Shown piece after piece: positions 9,402-18,900 of a DNA stretch of 64,000 bases. Origin of the DNA: Vibrio sp. 16 (GTDB taxonomy: Bacteria > Pseudomonadota > Gammaproteobacteria > Enterobacterales > Vibrionaceae); NCBI RefSeq assembly GCF_963681195.1, contig NZ_OY808997.1, positions 992,001 to 1,056,000 of the forward strand, in the 5' to 3' direction. The translations under genes and the position numbers were made by a program. The notes beneath the pieces were generated by a model, which was not told where the DNA came from, did no database searches, and saw only the letters and a program-made list of their open reading frames with translations. The first letter of the stretch is position 1, and each line of letters starts with the position of its first letter.

Positions 9402-9668
9402 ATGGCTCGTACCATCCTTTACACCTACAAAGGTGAAGACAAGACCCTGACCTTTTCTTATGAAAAGCACCGCAACATTCATGAAGCCGTCGCTGAAGCA
9501 GAAGGGATCGATATTTCTCAGTACCTAAAAATGGAGCAGCAAATCGAGGCGGTTTCCGATACAAAAGCAGTACGAAACTACCGCGACAATCACTTCAGAA
9601 AACTCGGTTTTGAAAAGCTAACGCTGCAACAAAAAGAAAACCTTGGGGTCGGCAAGAAAACCAAGTAA
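9402..9668 (+). CDS. Small conserved protein, DUF2960-like
   Basis: This is an 88-residue, basic, soluble protein without signal peptide or membrane segment. By recall it resembles the DUF2960 family of vibrios and relatives, whose function is unknown. It is separated from the molybdenum-cofactor operon by a strong terminator, so it is probably its own unit. GAGATC lies shortly before the ATG. It is followed by a strong bidirectional terminator. Confidence 0.75.
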   Translation: MARTILYTYKGEDKTLTFSYEKHRNIHEAVAEAEGIDISQYLKMEQQIEAVSDTKAVRNYRDNHFRKLGFEKLTLQQKENLGVGKKTK

Positions 9669-9683
9669 GCGTTACCCTGTTTG

Positions 9684-9709
9684 AAAGCAGAGCCGTGAGC
9701 TCTGCTTTT
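9684..9709. terminator. Bidirectional terminator between convergent genes
   Basis: AAAGCAGAGC (9684-9693) pairs with GCTCTGCTTT (9699-9708) around CGTGA. T-runs occur on both strands. It serves the 9402 gene and the convergent acetyltransferase, whose stop codon lies in the stem. Confidence 0.85.
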
Positions 9710-10166
9710 ATAACGATTTTTCCATACGATAATTGATTAAGACCTGCCCCTCTTTTTCGTTGTGTTGTTCTTTCACCGCGACAAATCCAAAGCGCTCATA
9801 AAAGGGCCTCGCCGTGATACTTACGTTTGAATAGAGCTGACGAATCCCCTTTTCTTTCGCCGTCTGATGAATCTTCTCCATTAATTCCGTGCCAACACCC
9901 ACACCTTGATATTCGTAATGGCAAAAAAAGTGGTCGATCAGTCCATCGGTTTGAAGGTCGGAGTAACCAAGGATCACGCCATCTCTGACACAAACAAAAG
10001 GTGACAGCGAGTTCATCTTCTCAGCCCATAATTGCTGAGAGAGATCTTCTTTTGCCCAGACGCGGACTTGATCGTCAGTGTAATCTCGAATGTTCACTTT
10101 TCGAATCGTATTGAAGTAGATTTGCCAAAGCTCGTAGGCATCATCGGGGTGGTAGTTTCGTATCAT
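9708..10166 (-). CDS. GNAT-family N-acetyltransferase
   Basis: The protein has 152 residues. The acetyl-CoA site shows as YEYQGVGVGTELMEKI (Q/R-x-x-G-x-G/A pattern) near residues 88-103, followed by the beta-strand LYSNVSITARPFYERFGF with the usual Tyr acid position. The sequence is closest in style to YafP-type GNATs. The acceptor cannot be predicted. AAGGA lies about 10 nt before the ATG. It lies 32 nt after a second GNAT gene on the same strand, so the pair may be one transcript. Confidence 0.85.
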   Translation of the reverse strand: MIRNYHPDDAYELWQIYFNTIRKVNIRDYTDDQVRVWAKEDLSQQLWAEKMNSLSPFVCVRDGVILGYSDLQTDGLIDHFFCHYEYQGVGVGTELMEKIHQTAKEKGIRQLYSNVSITARPFYERFGFVAVKEQHNEKEGQVLINYRMEKSL

Positions 10167-10198
10167 TTCTCGTTGATCCTTCTACTGTTTCGTTGGAG

Positions 10199-10672
10199 TT
10201 AAAGGGGTTTGCTCATATAGATCAGTTCCCAAGATTCCCCTTCAAACTCACGGACTCCCTGTTCCCGTTTCACTTCACGAAACCCTAGCGTCTGATAGCA
10301 ATTGATAGCTTTTGTGTTGCTAACAAACACGCACAAATCTAATTGGAGATAACTTCGCCCTTTGGCTATTTCAAACAGATCCTGCATCATTTTCTGCGCA
10401 GTTCCTTTTCCCCGATAGGGCTCAGCCACAAACACTCGACTTACGCGGGCGCATACTGAGCTTTGTTCAACAAGCTCAATGTAGCCCGCAGGCACAGCCT
10501 GGTCATTAAGCAGAAACGCACTCACTTCAGGTTTGGCGGTATGAGTCAGGATCGCATCTCGAGTGAGGGGATATTCAAAAGCGGGGCCACCCCACAAATA
10601 GTTGAGTTTGGCAGAATCAATCCAATCAATAAGATATCGGACGTGGGAGGGTGAAAACGGTTCTAGCGTCAT
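10199..10672 (-). CDS. GNAT-family N-acetyltransferase
   Basis: The product is 157 residues from the ATG at 10672, which has AAGGA 8 nt upstream. A longer frame opens at 10732, but it would run through the terminator hairpin at 10694-10720, so the shorter start is preferred. Motif A is VFVAEPYRGKGTAQKMM, and a later NTKAINCYQTLGFREV segment is typical of the family. The substrate is unknown. It lies between nagK and another GNAT gene. Confidence 0.85.
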   Translation of the reverse strand: MTLEPFSPSHVRYLIDWIDSAKLNYLWGGPAFEYPLTRDAILTHTAKPEVSAFLLNDQAVPAGYIELVEQSSVCARVSRVFVAEPYRGKGTAQKMMQDLFEIAKGRSYLQLDLCVFVSNTKAINCYQTLGFREVKREQGVREFEGESWELIYMSKPL

Positions 10673-10693
10673 TGCGGTTTCCTTACTGCAATA

Positions 10694-10720
10694 AAAAAGA
10701 GCTTGCCAACGCAAGCTCTC
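10694..10720 (-). terminator. Rho-independent terminator of nagK
   Basis: On the minus strand, GAGCTTGC pairs with GCAAGCTC (10701-10720) with a 4-nt loop. TTTTTTATT follows, 24 nt after the nagK stop. Confidence 0.88.
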
Positions 10721-10743
10721 AAATTTAGTCATTTAAATCAAGA

Positions 10744-11652
10744 CTATTTGATGTTTAGGAACGCCGCTCCGCGTACACCGCCTGAATCGCCGTGCTTCGC
10801 TTTAACGATCTTAGGGCACTTAGCGACAGAGAGTAGATATTTAGGAATACGCTTAGGCATTTCTTCGTAAATCAGTTCGAAGTTGGATAGCCCGCCACCC
10901 AAAGCAACAACATGAGGATCATTCCCTGTGAAGATATTTGCAAAACAGATAGCCAATAGCTCCATGAAGCGTTCTACGTGCTCTACGGCTTTTTCTTCGC
11001 CTTCCGCATGCGCTTTAATGATCTCAACAGCCTTCTTCTTCTCACCAAAGTAATGCTCGTAGATCAACTCAAAGCCGCGTCCAGAAAGATAGCTGTCCAG
11101 ACAGCCTTTTTTGCCACAACCACAACCAAGCAGCGGCGCGTTGTCGCCCAAATGGAACCATGCATCAATAGGTAAACGCATATGACCCAGTTCGCCGGCT
11201 ACGTTATTGCGACCTGAGAACACCTTACCTTCATAGATCAAACCGCCACCAAAACCGGTGCCTAAGATAAGACCCATAACGGATGGTGCGTCTTGAAGCT
11301 CTTCATCCCAAGCTTCGGATAACGCAAAACAGTTTGCGTCGTTTTCAATTTTAACGGTGCGACCGATTTTCGCTTCAAGATCAGCGCGCAGTGGCTTGCC
11401 TTTCGCAGCTGGCACGTTGACGGTAAGTACTGTTGCGTCGTCCGCATCTTCCATACCCGGTAAACCCAAGCCAATTTTGCCTTCGCAGCCAAATTCTTGG
11501 TCATACTTTTCAACCAAACCTGCAATGGTGTCAATCAGTAGTGCATAATCATCCGTCGGCGTTGGTACACGCTCTGTCGCTACACGCTCTAGTTTGTCAT
11601 TAAATGCACCAAATTCAATTTTAGTGCCACCAACGTCAAAGCCGTAATACAT
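10744..11652 (-). CDS. nagK: N-acetylglucosamine kinase (ROK family)
   Basis: NagK phosphorylates N-acetylglucosamine, here probably from wall recycling or chitin breakdown, to GlcNAc-6-phosphate. The 302-residue product has the ATP-phosphate loop FDVGGTKIE at the N-terminus. The catalytic segment is [13 protein letters not shown]. The ROK zinc site is GHMRLPIDA followed by [17 protein letters not shown]. The C-terminal GGGLSN and [12 protein letters not shown] motifs are present. It matches E. coli NagK along its length by recall. The ATG at 11652 is chosen over 11688 because GGGAGAGAG lies directly upstream and the family starts at MYYGFD. Confidence 0.93.
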   Translation of the reverse strand: MYYGFDVGGTKIEFGAFNDKLERVATERVPTPTDDYALLIDTIAGLVEKYDQEFGCEGKIGLGLPGMEDADDATVLTVNVPAAKGKPLRADLEAKIGRTVKIENDANCFALSEAWDEELQDAPSVMGLILGTGFGGGLIYEGKVFSGRNNVAGELGHMRLPIDAWFHLGDNAPLLGCGCGKKGCLDSYLSGRGFELIYEHYFGEKKKAVEIIKAHAEGEEKAVEHVERFMELLAICFANIFTGNDPHVVALGGGLSNFELIYEEMPKRIPKYLLSVAKCPKIVKAKHGDSGGVRGAAFLNIK

Positions 11653-11796
11653 TGGCTCTCTCCCATAAATACCAAAATATAAAATCAAAAACTGATTTAT
11701 TATCCATATAGCTAAGCCTACAATCCGTGACCTATGACCGATTTAATTGCCAGCTCGTATTAAATGCGCAGACTATCGCCAACTAGGCCTCAACTT

Positions 11797-12537
11797 TTAG
11801 ACAGGTTTCTCGTTTTCCCGCTCCTGCATGTAATGTTTCAACGCAAGACGGCGTTCATCGGTCTTCATTCGAGTCTTACTTAACAGGTAGCTTTCTCTAA
11901 AGGCGTCAAACCACTCAGCTAGAACTTTAGATGCATGCACTTCGCCTAGCTGCTTGAGTACGATGGTTGCAACTTCTGCTGTTGCCAAATGTTGTTCGTT
12001 GTCTGAGCGACGCATCAAATACTGCGACAGTGACTCTGGCTGAATCGACAAAACGGGCAATGAGTTGAGATAAGGCGATTTACGGAAAATACGCCGCGCT
12101 TCACGCCAACTGCCATCTAGAAAGATCAATAGCGGTTTTTTCTCACCACAGTACTCTCGGGGGTTAATCTCAATTAACCGAGAGCGCTCCTCAACATACT
12201 CGTCTGGGAAAATGATGATTGGCTGATACGCTTCGTTTGCCAGCAGCGCCAACATCTCTGCATCTGGTTCTGTTCGACTCCATTGATACGCATAGCCCTC
12301 TTCCACCGTATCTAAGATCAGTCGCCCTGTATTGCTTGGTTTAAAAACTTCGTTTTCAGACAGCAACAGCATCACTGCCACATCGGACTTTATCTTGGGT
12401 TGATGTTTGCAAATACAGTATTGCTCTGACACCTGACAATATTGGCAGCGCTTAACCTTGCAGCCACGAGCATTGAACGGCTTGGTCGATTGCGCCAATC
12501 TGCGTTGATATAGATGGTGAAAAGCGTGGACTCTCAT
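11797..12537 (-). CDS. tapT: tRNA-uridine aminocarboxypropyltransferase (DTW domain)
   Basis: TapT adds the 3-amino-3-carboxypropyl group from S-adenosylmethionine to uridine 47 of tRNAs. The 246-residue protein has a four-cysteine N-terminal cluster, RCQYCQVSEQYCICK (a metal site in the family). The DTW core motif is present as LDGSWREARRIFRKSPYL, with G-S replacing the usual A-T. No clear ribosome-binding site precedes the ATG at 12537, so the start is less certain than the identity. It is divergent from the fatty acid hydroxylase gene. Confidence 0.88.
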   Translation of the reverse strand: MRVHAFHHLYQRRLAQSTKPFNARGCKVKRCQYCQVSEQYCICKHQPKIKSDVAVMLLLSENEVFKPSNTGRLILDTVEEGYAYQWSRTEPDAEMLALLANEAYQPIIIFPDEYVEERSRLIEINPREYCGEKKPLLIFLDGSWREARRIFRKSPYLNSLPVLSIQPESLSQYLMRRSDNEQHLATAEVATIVLKQLGEVHASKVLAEWFDAFRESYLLSKTRMKTDERRLALKHYMQERENEKPV

Positions 12538-12618
12538 AGGTTTTTGGTAATAATGGCAAAGGGTGCAAAGTGTACCCGTCAGGCTTCAAGTTGCAAGATA
12601 AAGTGTGGAACTCATCCT

Positions 12619-13407
12619 ATGCAAAACCCGGAAATGATTCGTTTGACTGTATTTCTCTCCGTACTAGCGGCCTGCGCTTTATGGGAGTGGTTGACGCCAA
12701 GAAAGGCACTGACTCAGAACAAACTCTACCGTTGGGCGAACAATCTTGGGCTAATCGCATTTAACTCGATTTGTCTTAGCTTATTTATGCCTATTTTGGC
12801 CTTTGAAGCCGCAACGCAAGCAGCGCAGCACCACTACGGTTTGTTCAACGCGCTGGAATTGCCTTGGTGCGTCGAACTTTTAGTGAGTGTAATCCTGCTC
12901 GATCTGGTGATATACCTTCAGCACTTGGTGTTTCACCGCGTTCCTTGGCTATGGCGCTTACACAGAATGCACCACGCCGATCAAGATATTGATGTCACCA
13001 CTGGCACTCGGTTCCACCCTATCGAAATTTTGATGTCGATGTGGATTAAAGTCGCGTTTATCTTCATTCTGGGCGTTTCGCCAATCGCGATTGTGGTGTT
13101 TGAAATCGTGCTTAATGCCAGTGCGATGTTTAATCACAGTAATGCAAAGTTACCCCTCAATGTCGACCGATGGTTGCGCCGTGTGATTGTGACGCCAGAT
13201 ATGCATCGAGTGCACCATTCAGTCATTGTCAAAGAGACCCACTCTAATTTCGGCTTTTTCTTGTCTGTTTGGGATCAATGGTTTGGCACCTATCGCGCCC
13301 AGCCTGAGCTCGGTCATGACAAGGTTAAAATCGGTATTCCGCAATTTCAACGCCGTGAAGAGCAGCGGCTGGACAAGATGCTCACCCAGCCTTTTCGCCA
13401 ACATTAA
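12619..13407 (+). CDS. Fatty acid hydroxylase / sterol desaturase family membrane protein
   Basis: This 262-residue integral membrane protein has about four hydrophobic segments. Its histidine clusters coordinate a di-iron centre in this superfamily: HLVFHRVPWLWRLHRMHH, then RFHPIE, NHSN and MHRVHHS. Members hydroxylate or desaturate lipids; the substrate here is unknown. The ATG at 12619 is used because longer starts overlap the divergent tapT promoter and add a polar tail before the first membrane helix. It ends 6 nt from the convergent chemoreceptor gene. Confidence 0.87.
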   Translation: MQNPEMIRLTVFLSVLAACALWEWLTPRKALTQNKLYRWANNLGLIAFNSICLSLFMPILAFEAATQAAQHHYGLFNALELPWCVELLVSVILLDLVIYLQHLVFHRVPWLWRLHRMHHADQDIDVTTGTRFHPIEILMSMWIKVAFIFILGVSPIAIVVFEIVLNASAMFNHSNAKLPLNVDRWLRRVIVTPDMHRVHHSVIVKETHSNFGFFLSVWDQWFGTYRAQPELGHDKVKIGIPQFQRREEQRLDKMLTQPFRQH

Positions 13408-13413
13408 TCTAGC

Positions 13414-15444
13414 CTAATTGAGTCGGTATTTGTGCAATTGCGTTTGCTGCTGACCAGCAATGTTAGAGACTTGCTGAGCGCTCTCAACCATGGATTCCAA
13501 TTGAAGTTTGGTCTTCACACCCTGGTCCGAAACAAGGGCCACCGCTTCGCTAACTTCAGCGGTCGCTCTTTTTTGCTCTTCGGTGGCGATGGTCACTTTC
13601 TCTACTCTAGAACGAATTTGGTTCACCGCGGTCTCAATATCTTCAAAAGCGACTTTGACTAAATCACTCGACTCTAGGGCTTGCGACATCTCTTGGCGAG
13701 AATGATTCACTGCCGTTCTTGAGTGTTCTGCCGCTGCGACCAATTCATTCATTCGCTCACGAATGTTCGACGTTTGCTGCGAGGTATCGCTGGCGAGCTT
13801 TCTGACTTCGTCGGCAACCACAGCAAACCCTCGCCCTTGCTCACCTGCTCTTGCTGCTTCAATCGCTGCATTCAACGCCAGCAAGTTGGTATTCTCTGCT
13901 ATCCCTGAAATCATATCGACCATCTCTCGAATCTGCTTAACGCGGCTATCGAGCTCCTCCATAGAGGCATCATTTAGGTTCAACGATGCTTCTAGCGATT
14001 TAAGTCGTTGCTGATTCTGTTCAATGGCCTGAACACCGTGGCTAGAATGCTGAGCCGCAACCTTTGACTCTGAATAGGACTCATTGGTTACTGTTGTGAT
14101 TTCAGATATCGACTGTTCAAGCTCTACTAGTGTTTCTACCATACTGGCCAAAGATTGGTTCTGGATAGTTAAACTCTGATTGGATGACTCTGCGGCGTCG
14201 TGACTGATCTCGGCCGTTTGGTATAAGGTTTCACAATTTCTTGTCACGCTAGCGATGGATGATCTGGTTGACTCCACAACGTCGTTAAGCTGAAGCGCGA
14301 TTTCTTGCATCTCATACGGACCGACCCGTTCTGCTTGTTGGGTAAGATCATGTTGAGTAAGGCGTGATAGGCTTTTAAGAATATTGCGTAATCCAAGGTT
14401 AACCCAGCCTCTTAGCACCAGCCAAGAGACAACGATTAACACCACCAGCCCAACGCCGCTCACCAACACGATAAACGCGATGTAATCAATTGTAGTAGAA
14501 ACGTCTTGCTGGCTTTTGTGGACTAACTGCTCAGCTTGATTGGAGATAGCGTTGAGCAACAAAATTGTTTCGTTTGCCGATGTCACAACGTCACTATTGA
14601 GCGCTCTTTGTGTCTGCATCAGCTCGAGTTTTGCTAAGATTTGCTGCAGTACACCATCATCTTTGAAGCCCGAATTCACCATCTCATAAGGGGCGGTTAA
14701 GCTCGCAAACTCTTCCACTTCTGGATGCCACTGCGCAAAGTCGTCGAACGCCAACTGGATGCCTGCGATGCGATTACGCATTTCTTTATATTCTGGCAAT
14801 GCCTTAGCTAAATCCGTTTGCATCATCAATACCAAAAACGTGCTTTCCATAGAGCTGGCACTGGCGATAAAGCGGTTCGCTGCATCGGCTGATTCTGGGT
14901 TGTCTCCCGTTAAAAAAGAGCTAATGCGATTCATTTCAGGACCAATTGAGCTAAGTCCGTAACGAAACCCTGATACCTGTGAATCGATCATTTCTTGCAT
15001 CTGCAGCAGCCTACGCTGGGTATCAAGAATGCTATTTGTGTTGCTCCGCAGCAAATCAAGGTTTACTTCAAGCTGCTCAAGTTGCTCCGTTTTTATTGAC
15101 TGAGAAAAGTCTCTTGAGGTGGCGACAACATCTTGGACATACCCCTGGCTTTCCTGCCCCAAATTAGTGATGGTTGACTCAATGTCACTAAGATCACCAA
15201 GCGTCTCGGCTTGCCGACTGTAGCTCAGTTGTTTGACTTGCTCTAGAATAGACTGCGTAAGCTTGGCGTTAGTCATAGAGAGCGGTAATGCGTTATCCGA
15301 AAGAACAGTAAACTGGTCGCTGACTCGGTTTATCCCCTTGACGGTAGTGACAGAGAGGGTCACGACGAGTAGAGTGATGGTAATAAAAATTGCGCTAAGT
15401 GACTGAATAAGTGACAAGGATCGCTTGCCAGGTGTCTGAGCCAT
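13414..15444 (-). CDS. Methyl-accepting chemotaxis protein
   Basis: This 676-residue chemoreceptor has a membrane segment at about 14-34, a long mainly helical periplasmic region (35-315), a second membrane segment (about 318-342), HAMP, and the cytoplasmic signalling hairpin. The conserved tip is [20 protein letters not shown] followed by [13 protein letters not shown]. It ends in HKYRLN and lacks a CheR-binding pentapeptide. The ligand is unknown; the all-helical periplasmic region suggests a four-helix-bundle type sensor. It is monocistronic. Confidence 0.93.
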   Translation of the reverse strand: MAQTPGKRSLSLIQSLSAIFITITLLVVTLSVTTVKGINRVSDQFTVLSDNALPLSMTNAKLTQSILEQVKQLSYSRQAETLGDLSDIESTITNLGQESQGYVQDVVATSRDFSQSIKTEQLEQLEVNLDLLRSNTNSILDTQRRLLQMQEMIDSQVSGFRYGLSSIGPEMNRISSFLTGDNPESADAANRFIASASSMESTFLVLMMQTDLAKALPEYKEMRNRIAGIQLAFDDFAQWHPEVEEFASLTAPYEMVNSGFKDDGVLQQILAKLELMQTQRALNSDVVTSANETILLLNAISNQAEQLVHKSQQDVSTTIDYIAFIVLVSGVGLVVLIVVSWLVLRGWVNLGLRNILKSLSRLTQHDLTQQAERVGPYEMQEIALQLNDVVESTRSSIASVTRNCETLYQTAEISHDAAESSNQSLTIQNQSLASMVETLVELEQSISEITTVTNESYSESKVAAQHSSHGVQAIEQNQQRLKSLEASLNLNDASMEELDSRVKQIREMVDMISGIAENTNLLALNAAIEAARAGEQGRGFAVVADEVRKLASDTSQQTSNIRERMNELVAAAEHSRTAVNHSRQEMSQALESSDLVKVAFEDIETAVNQIRSRVEKVTIATEEQKRATAEVSEAVALVSDQGVKTKLQLESMVESAQQVSNIAGQQQTQLHKYRLN

Positions 15445-15539
15445 GTAAGCCTAACCTAAAGTAATACGTAAGTTTATATGGCGAAATACTATTTAGCGGT
15501 CATTACAGAAAGATTTCACTAATAAGTCATTAATGTTGC

Positions 15540-16049
15540 ATGAAAAAAGTTTCGAGTTGCTTAACACTGATAGTCCTTACTTCTCTCTTTGGATGCACGT
15601 CATCACCAGAGCATGGAAGTATTGACGAACTGGTAGCAAACCAAAGTAGTAGCCCTTTCCATACGGAGATGAAGGAAGCGTTTTTGGACGTGTATCAGCT
15701 TTGGCAAGGAGCTCCCTACCGACTGGGCGGCAGCTCATTGAATGGTGTTGACTGCTCTGCTTTTGTACAAGTTGCGTTTCATGATGCGCTCAATATGTCG
15801 CTACCAAGAACAACAAAGCAACAAGTAAAGATCGGCGCTAAGCTCGCATACGAAGAAGCACAAATCGGAGATTTAGCGTTTTTTAAAACGTCGCCCAACG
15901 TCAGGCATGTGGGTGTTTATGTGGGAAATAAGCAGTTTATGCACGCCTCGACATCAAAAGGGGTGATTATTTCGAGGCTAGATAACCCATATTGGGCTTC
16001 AAAATTTTGGCATTTCAGACGAGTGATTTCCTCGCCTGAAATGAATTGA
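15540..16049 (+). CDS. NlpC/P60 cell-wall hydrolase lipoprotein
   Basis: This 169-residue secreted protein has lipobox LFGC, with the lipidated cysteine at residue 19. The NlpC/P60 domain has catalytic Cys in GVDCSAFVQ, His in NVRHVGVYVG and a third polar residue in FMHAST. Such enzymes cleave peptide stems in peptidoglycan (Spr/MepS-like). The ribosome-binding site is weak. The gene is divergent from the chemoreceptor gene and convergent with the 16056 gene. Confidence 0.9.
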   Translation: MKKVSSCLTLIVLTSLFGCTSSPEHGSIDELVANQSSSPFHTEMKEAFLDVYQLWQGAPYRLGGSSLNGVDCSAFVQVAFHDALNMSLPRTTKQQVKIGAKLAYEEAQIGDLAFFKTSPNVRHVGVYVGNKQFMHASTSKGVIISRLDNPYWASKFWHFRRVISSPEMN

Positions 16050-16055
16050 CTTGGT

Positions 16056-16400
16056 TTAATCGTATTTCGCGACAGCAGAATCAAACAGGTTCTTTACGAG
16101 GGCGATGTATTCGTCTAAAAACTCGATCTGACCGTTAGTCGCGGGCTTGGCCCAGACACCAGCCAATACTTCACCCAAATCTTCGACAACAGAGTCAGCT
16201 TCTTTCAACAGTTGGAAACGAACACTTGAGTGCAGCTCAGGGTTTTGTTCAAAAATAGCCATGATGTTACTAGCAACCATGTCGGTTACCACATCTTCTA
16301 CGCTTTCTGAACCCGTATCTCCATCATCAGATGCAAACACGTCTAAATTAAACGCTAAGTGCTCGATCAAAGCCAAGTAACCATCGGTTTCAACAACCAC
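16056..16400 (-). CDS. Conserved acidic protein, DUF3802-like
   Basis: This is a 114-residue, strongly acidic, helical soluble protein with no motif I can tie to an activity. By recall it resembles the DUF3802 family of vibrios. The GTG at 16400 is preferred because GGAGA lies 6 nt upstream and the family begins near VVETDGYLALIEHL. An ATG at 16433 would add 11 residues rich in Cys and His with no Shine-Dalgarno sequence. Confidence 0.72.
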   Translation of the reverse strand: MVVETDGYLALIEHLAFNLDVFASDDGDTGSESVEDVVTDMVASNIMAIFEQNPELHSSVRFQLLKEADSVVEDLGEVLAGVWAKPATNGQIEFLDEYIALVKNLFDSAVAKYD

Positions 16401-16762
16401 AGCACATCTCCATTTATCATTATGACGACACAATACCTTTTAATACTATGCCATATCAATAAGTTTACACAACTCATGGGGATTCGGTTGCCGATAATTT
16501 CCCCAACAATCGTTAATATTGTGTATTTAAACCCAATATCTGCACTAATTCTTTGCTTTTGAACACGATAAGACTAAATAGACCAATTTTGCTTAGTTCG
16601 AAATACTGTTCTAATCCATAGCAGATAGAAGCGATTCAGGTCACAGTTTGCCTAATCAAGCATGAAAATTTGCTAAATGATTGAATTTTTTGCACTCCTG
16701 TCCAGTTTACTGCGGAACCATCTTCTACAATGAGTATGTTGCGTATTCAATGGAGAACAAGT
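16401..16762. other. Intergenic region without a recognised gene
   Basis: This is an AT-rich divergent spacer of 362 bp. A short open frame inside it has no ribosome-binding site or recognisable product. I see no clear terminator, repeat or operator. A TACAAT at about 16724-16729 could be a -10 box for the fructosamine-kinase-like gene, but no good -35 accompanies it. Confidence 0.5.
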
Positions 16763-17629
16763 ATGTGGCAAGCCATCGCTCAGCAGCTGTCTGAAACTCT
16801 GATGTTTTCATTTAATATTGAAGAAAAGGTCCGTGTCTCGGGAGGTGATATTAACGAGTGCTACATGGTCTCAGACGGAGAGCAACGTTATTTCGTCAAA
16901 GTAAATACGCGTCAATTCTTATCCAAGTTTGAAATCGAAGCGGAGAATATCCGCATCATGCGTGAGAGCAACACCGTTTTTGTGCCGGAAGTCATTCTAA
17001 CGGGCAAATCAAAGCAAAACGCTTTTATCGTGCTTAACTACCTCCCGACTAAGCAGTTAGATGATGACAAGAACAGCTTTTTGTTCGGTCAGCAACTTGC
17101 GCGCCTCCACAAATGGGGAGAGCAAAAAGAGTACGGGTTTGATCACGATAATTACATTGGCGCGACGCTACAACCCAATAAATGGGACCGCAAATGGGCA
17201 CGTTTTTTTGCTGAGCAACGAATCGGATGGCAACTGCAGTTGGTCAGAGAAAAGGGCGTGAATCTAGTCGATATCAACGAGTTTATTGAAGTCGTACACG
17301 ATCAATTAGCCACTCATCAACCCACCCCGTCACTCCTACATGGTGACTTGTGGCACGGTAACGTCGCCAATTCCGTTTTTGGCCCGATTTGCTACGACCC
17401 AGCCTGCTACTGGGGAGATAGAGAGTGCGATATTGCAATGACCGAGTTGTTCGAGGGGTTCCAACCAGAATTCTATCAAGGCTACGAGAGTATCTTACCT
17501 CTTGATTTTAAATACTCTGAACGAAAAGATATTTACAGCTTGTATCACCTATTGAATCACTACAATCAATTTGGTGGACACTATTTAGAACAATCACAGA
17601 AGTTGATTAATCGGATATTATCTTACTAG
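16763..17629 (+). CDS. Fructosamine kinase family protein (YniA-like)
   Basis: This 288-residue protein belongs to the protein-kinase-like (APH/choline kinase) fold. The catalytic loop is LLHGDLWHGN and the metal-binding segment is CYDPACYWGDRECDIAM. Family members phosphorylate ketosamines or ribulosamines on glycated proteins; E. coli YniA has a similar length (286). The ATG at 16763 has GGAGA 6 nt upstream and is preferred over 16730. It stands alone between two spacers. Confidence 0.87.
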   Translation: MWQAIAQQLSETLMFSFNIEEKVRVSGGDINECYMVSDGEQRYFVKVNTRQFLSKFEIEAENIRIMRESNTVFVPEVILTGKSKQNAFIVLNYLPTKQLDDDKNSFLFGQQLARLHKWGEQKEYGFDHDNYIGATLQPNKWDRKWARFFAEQRIGWQLQLVREKGVNLVDINEFIEVVHDQLATHQPTPSLLHGDLWHGNVANSVFGPICYDPACYWGDRECDIAMTELFEGFQPEFYQGYESILPLDFKYSERKDIYSLYHLLNHYNQFGGHYLEQSQKLINRILSY

Positions 17630-17865
17630 TAATTTTAGCAAAACCTATATTTAACAATTGGTTACAAGTATTGATGGTAAGTTTTGTCAAACAGAAAAGA
17701 GGCAATAATAGACGCTGGTTATACCCAGTTTTGAAATTTATTAGCCAAATCAAAGTTTGTACTTAATTCACATCTAATACTAACTTCTCGACTTAAGATT
17801 GAAGTGTCACATGGACGTTTCACCTTGAAAGCCATTTATCTCATCGAGAAGTAAGGAAGAGAGTT

Positions 17866-18069
17866 ATGCGAAATTACACCGAGAAAGTCGTTTCTTGTCC
17901 CCATTGCGGACATTCCATTTCAATCACATTGGATGCGTCTAACGGCAGTCAAAACTTTTACGATGACTGCCCTGCATGTTGCCATGCTATCCATCTCAAT
18001 ATGATGGTCAATGAGCAAATGGACTCTATTGAGTTGTTTGTTGATGCAGACGATGAGCAAATTTTTTAA
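17866..18069 (+). CDS. Small CPXCG-type cysteine-rich protein
   Basis: This 67-residue protein has two cysteine pairs, CPHCG near residue 11 and CPACC near residue 36, spaced as in a zinc ribbon. It has an acidic C-terminus. By recall it matches the Cys_rich_CPXG family, whose role is unknown. GGAAGAGAG precedes the ATG. A 236-bp AT-rich spacer upstream holds nothing I recognise. Two short hairpins (18081-18100 and 18108-18130) follow but lack T-runs. Confidence 0.8.
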   Translation: MRNYTEKVVSCPHCGHSISITLDASNGSQNFYDDCPACCHAIHLNMMVNEQMDSIELFVDADDEQIF

Positions 18070-18140
18070 CGTTCTACCTTCATCAACACGGACGTTGATG
18101 GGTGATAATTCCGGCTAGTAACGCCGGAATCTAACACTCT

Positions 18141-18755
18141 TTATCCCAGCTGTTTACTCGCTAACACCCGTTCAACCGTATCAACGATAGCTTGTGTTTG
18201 TGGGTCAAATTCAACGTTGATTTTTTCTCCCACTTTACGCTGACCAAACCGTGTGCGTTGCAGCGTCTCAGGAATTAAATGAACAGAAAAGCGGTTCTGC
18301 TCTACTTCCCCGATAGTGAGAGAGCAACCATCCAAACCAATGTACCCTTTCGCCAATACGTATTTCATTGACGCTTGAGGTAATTCAAACCAAATTGTTC
18401 GGTTATTGGGAGTATCGATGATATCGACGATTTCCCCGACCAACGTGATGTGACCAGACATACTGTGGCCACCAATCTCAACACCAAACTTAGCAGCTCG
18501 TTCGATGTTTACGGAGTCTCCCACTTGAAGCTCACCTAAGTTTGTCAGCTTCAACGTCGCTTGCATTAAATCGAACGAAACAATCTCGCCTTCGATTTCG
18601 GTAACGGTAAGGCAGCAACCATTGTGCGCAACTGAAGCACCAATGGACAAGCCCTGATTCATTTCCCCAGTCAATCGAAGTTTGTGGGTTTGGAACGCTT
18701 CTTTCTTTTCTATGGCAACGACTTCCGCCATGCCTTGCACAATTCCCGTAAACAT
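18141..18755 (-). CDS. ribE: Riboflavin synthase, alpha chain
   Basis: The enzyme dismutates two molecules of 6,7-dimethyl-8-ribityllumazine to riboflavin. The 204-residue product shows the duplicated lumazine-binding barrel: MFTGIVQGM with [11 protein letters not shown] in the first half, and GGHSMSGHI with [13 protein letters not shown] in the second. It matches E. coli RibE (ribC) along its length by recall. The ATG at 18755 is chosen (AAGGA 7 nt upstream); longer starts add non-family residues. It is divergent from norM, as in E. coli (ribC/ydhE). Confidence 0.95.
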   Translation of the reverse strand: MFTGIVQGMAEVVAIEKKEAFQTHKLRLTGEMNQGLSIGASVAHNGCCLTVTEIEGEIVSFDLMQATLKLTNLGELQVGDSVNIERAAKFGVEIGGHSMSGHITLVGEIVDIIDTPNNRTIWFELPQASMKYVLAKGYIGLDGCSLTIGEVEQNRFSVHLIPETLQRTRFGQRKVGEKINVEFDPQTQAIVDTVERVLASKQLG

Positions 18756-18900
18756 ATACAGATCCTTCAGTTTTTGATGGTGCTTAGTGTGACATTTCTT
18801 TATCATTCGGCACAATAGCGCAAAGCTAAATTTCCTTTTCTCTTTTCAATCGCATTCACTCCGCATTGTGTTGAAAAGATTGCTTCCTTTGGAGTTCTAC

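Noticed and set aside
16422..16562. Short hydrophobic open frame in the spacer after the DUF3802-like gene
   Set aside because: No Shine-Dalgarno sequence or promoter, and AT-rich composition explains the hydrophobicity.
18081..18130. Two hairpins between the CPXCG gene and ribE as terminators
   Set aside because: Neither has a T-run on either strand, so I do not list them as terminators.
18803..18820. CGGCAC-N5-CGCA before norM, loosely like sigma-54
   Set aside because: The -24 and -12 elements both deviate at several positions and no enhancer repeat is present.
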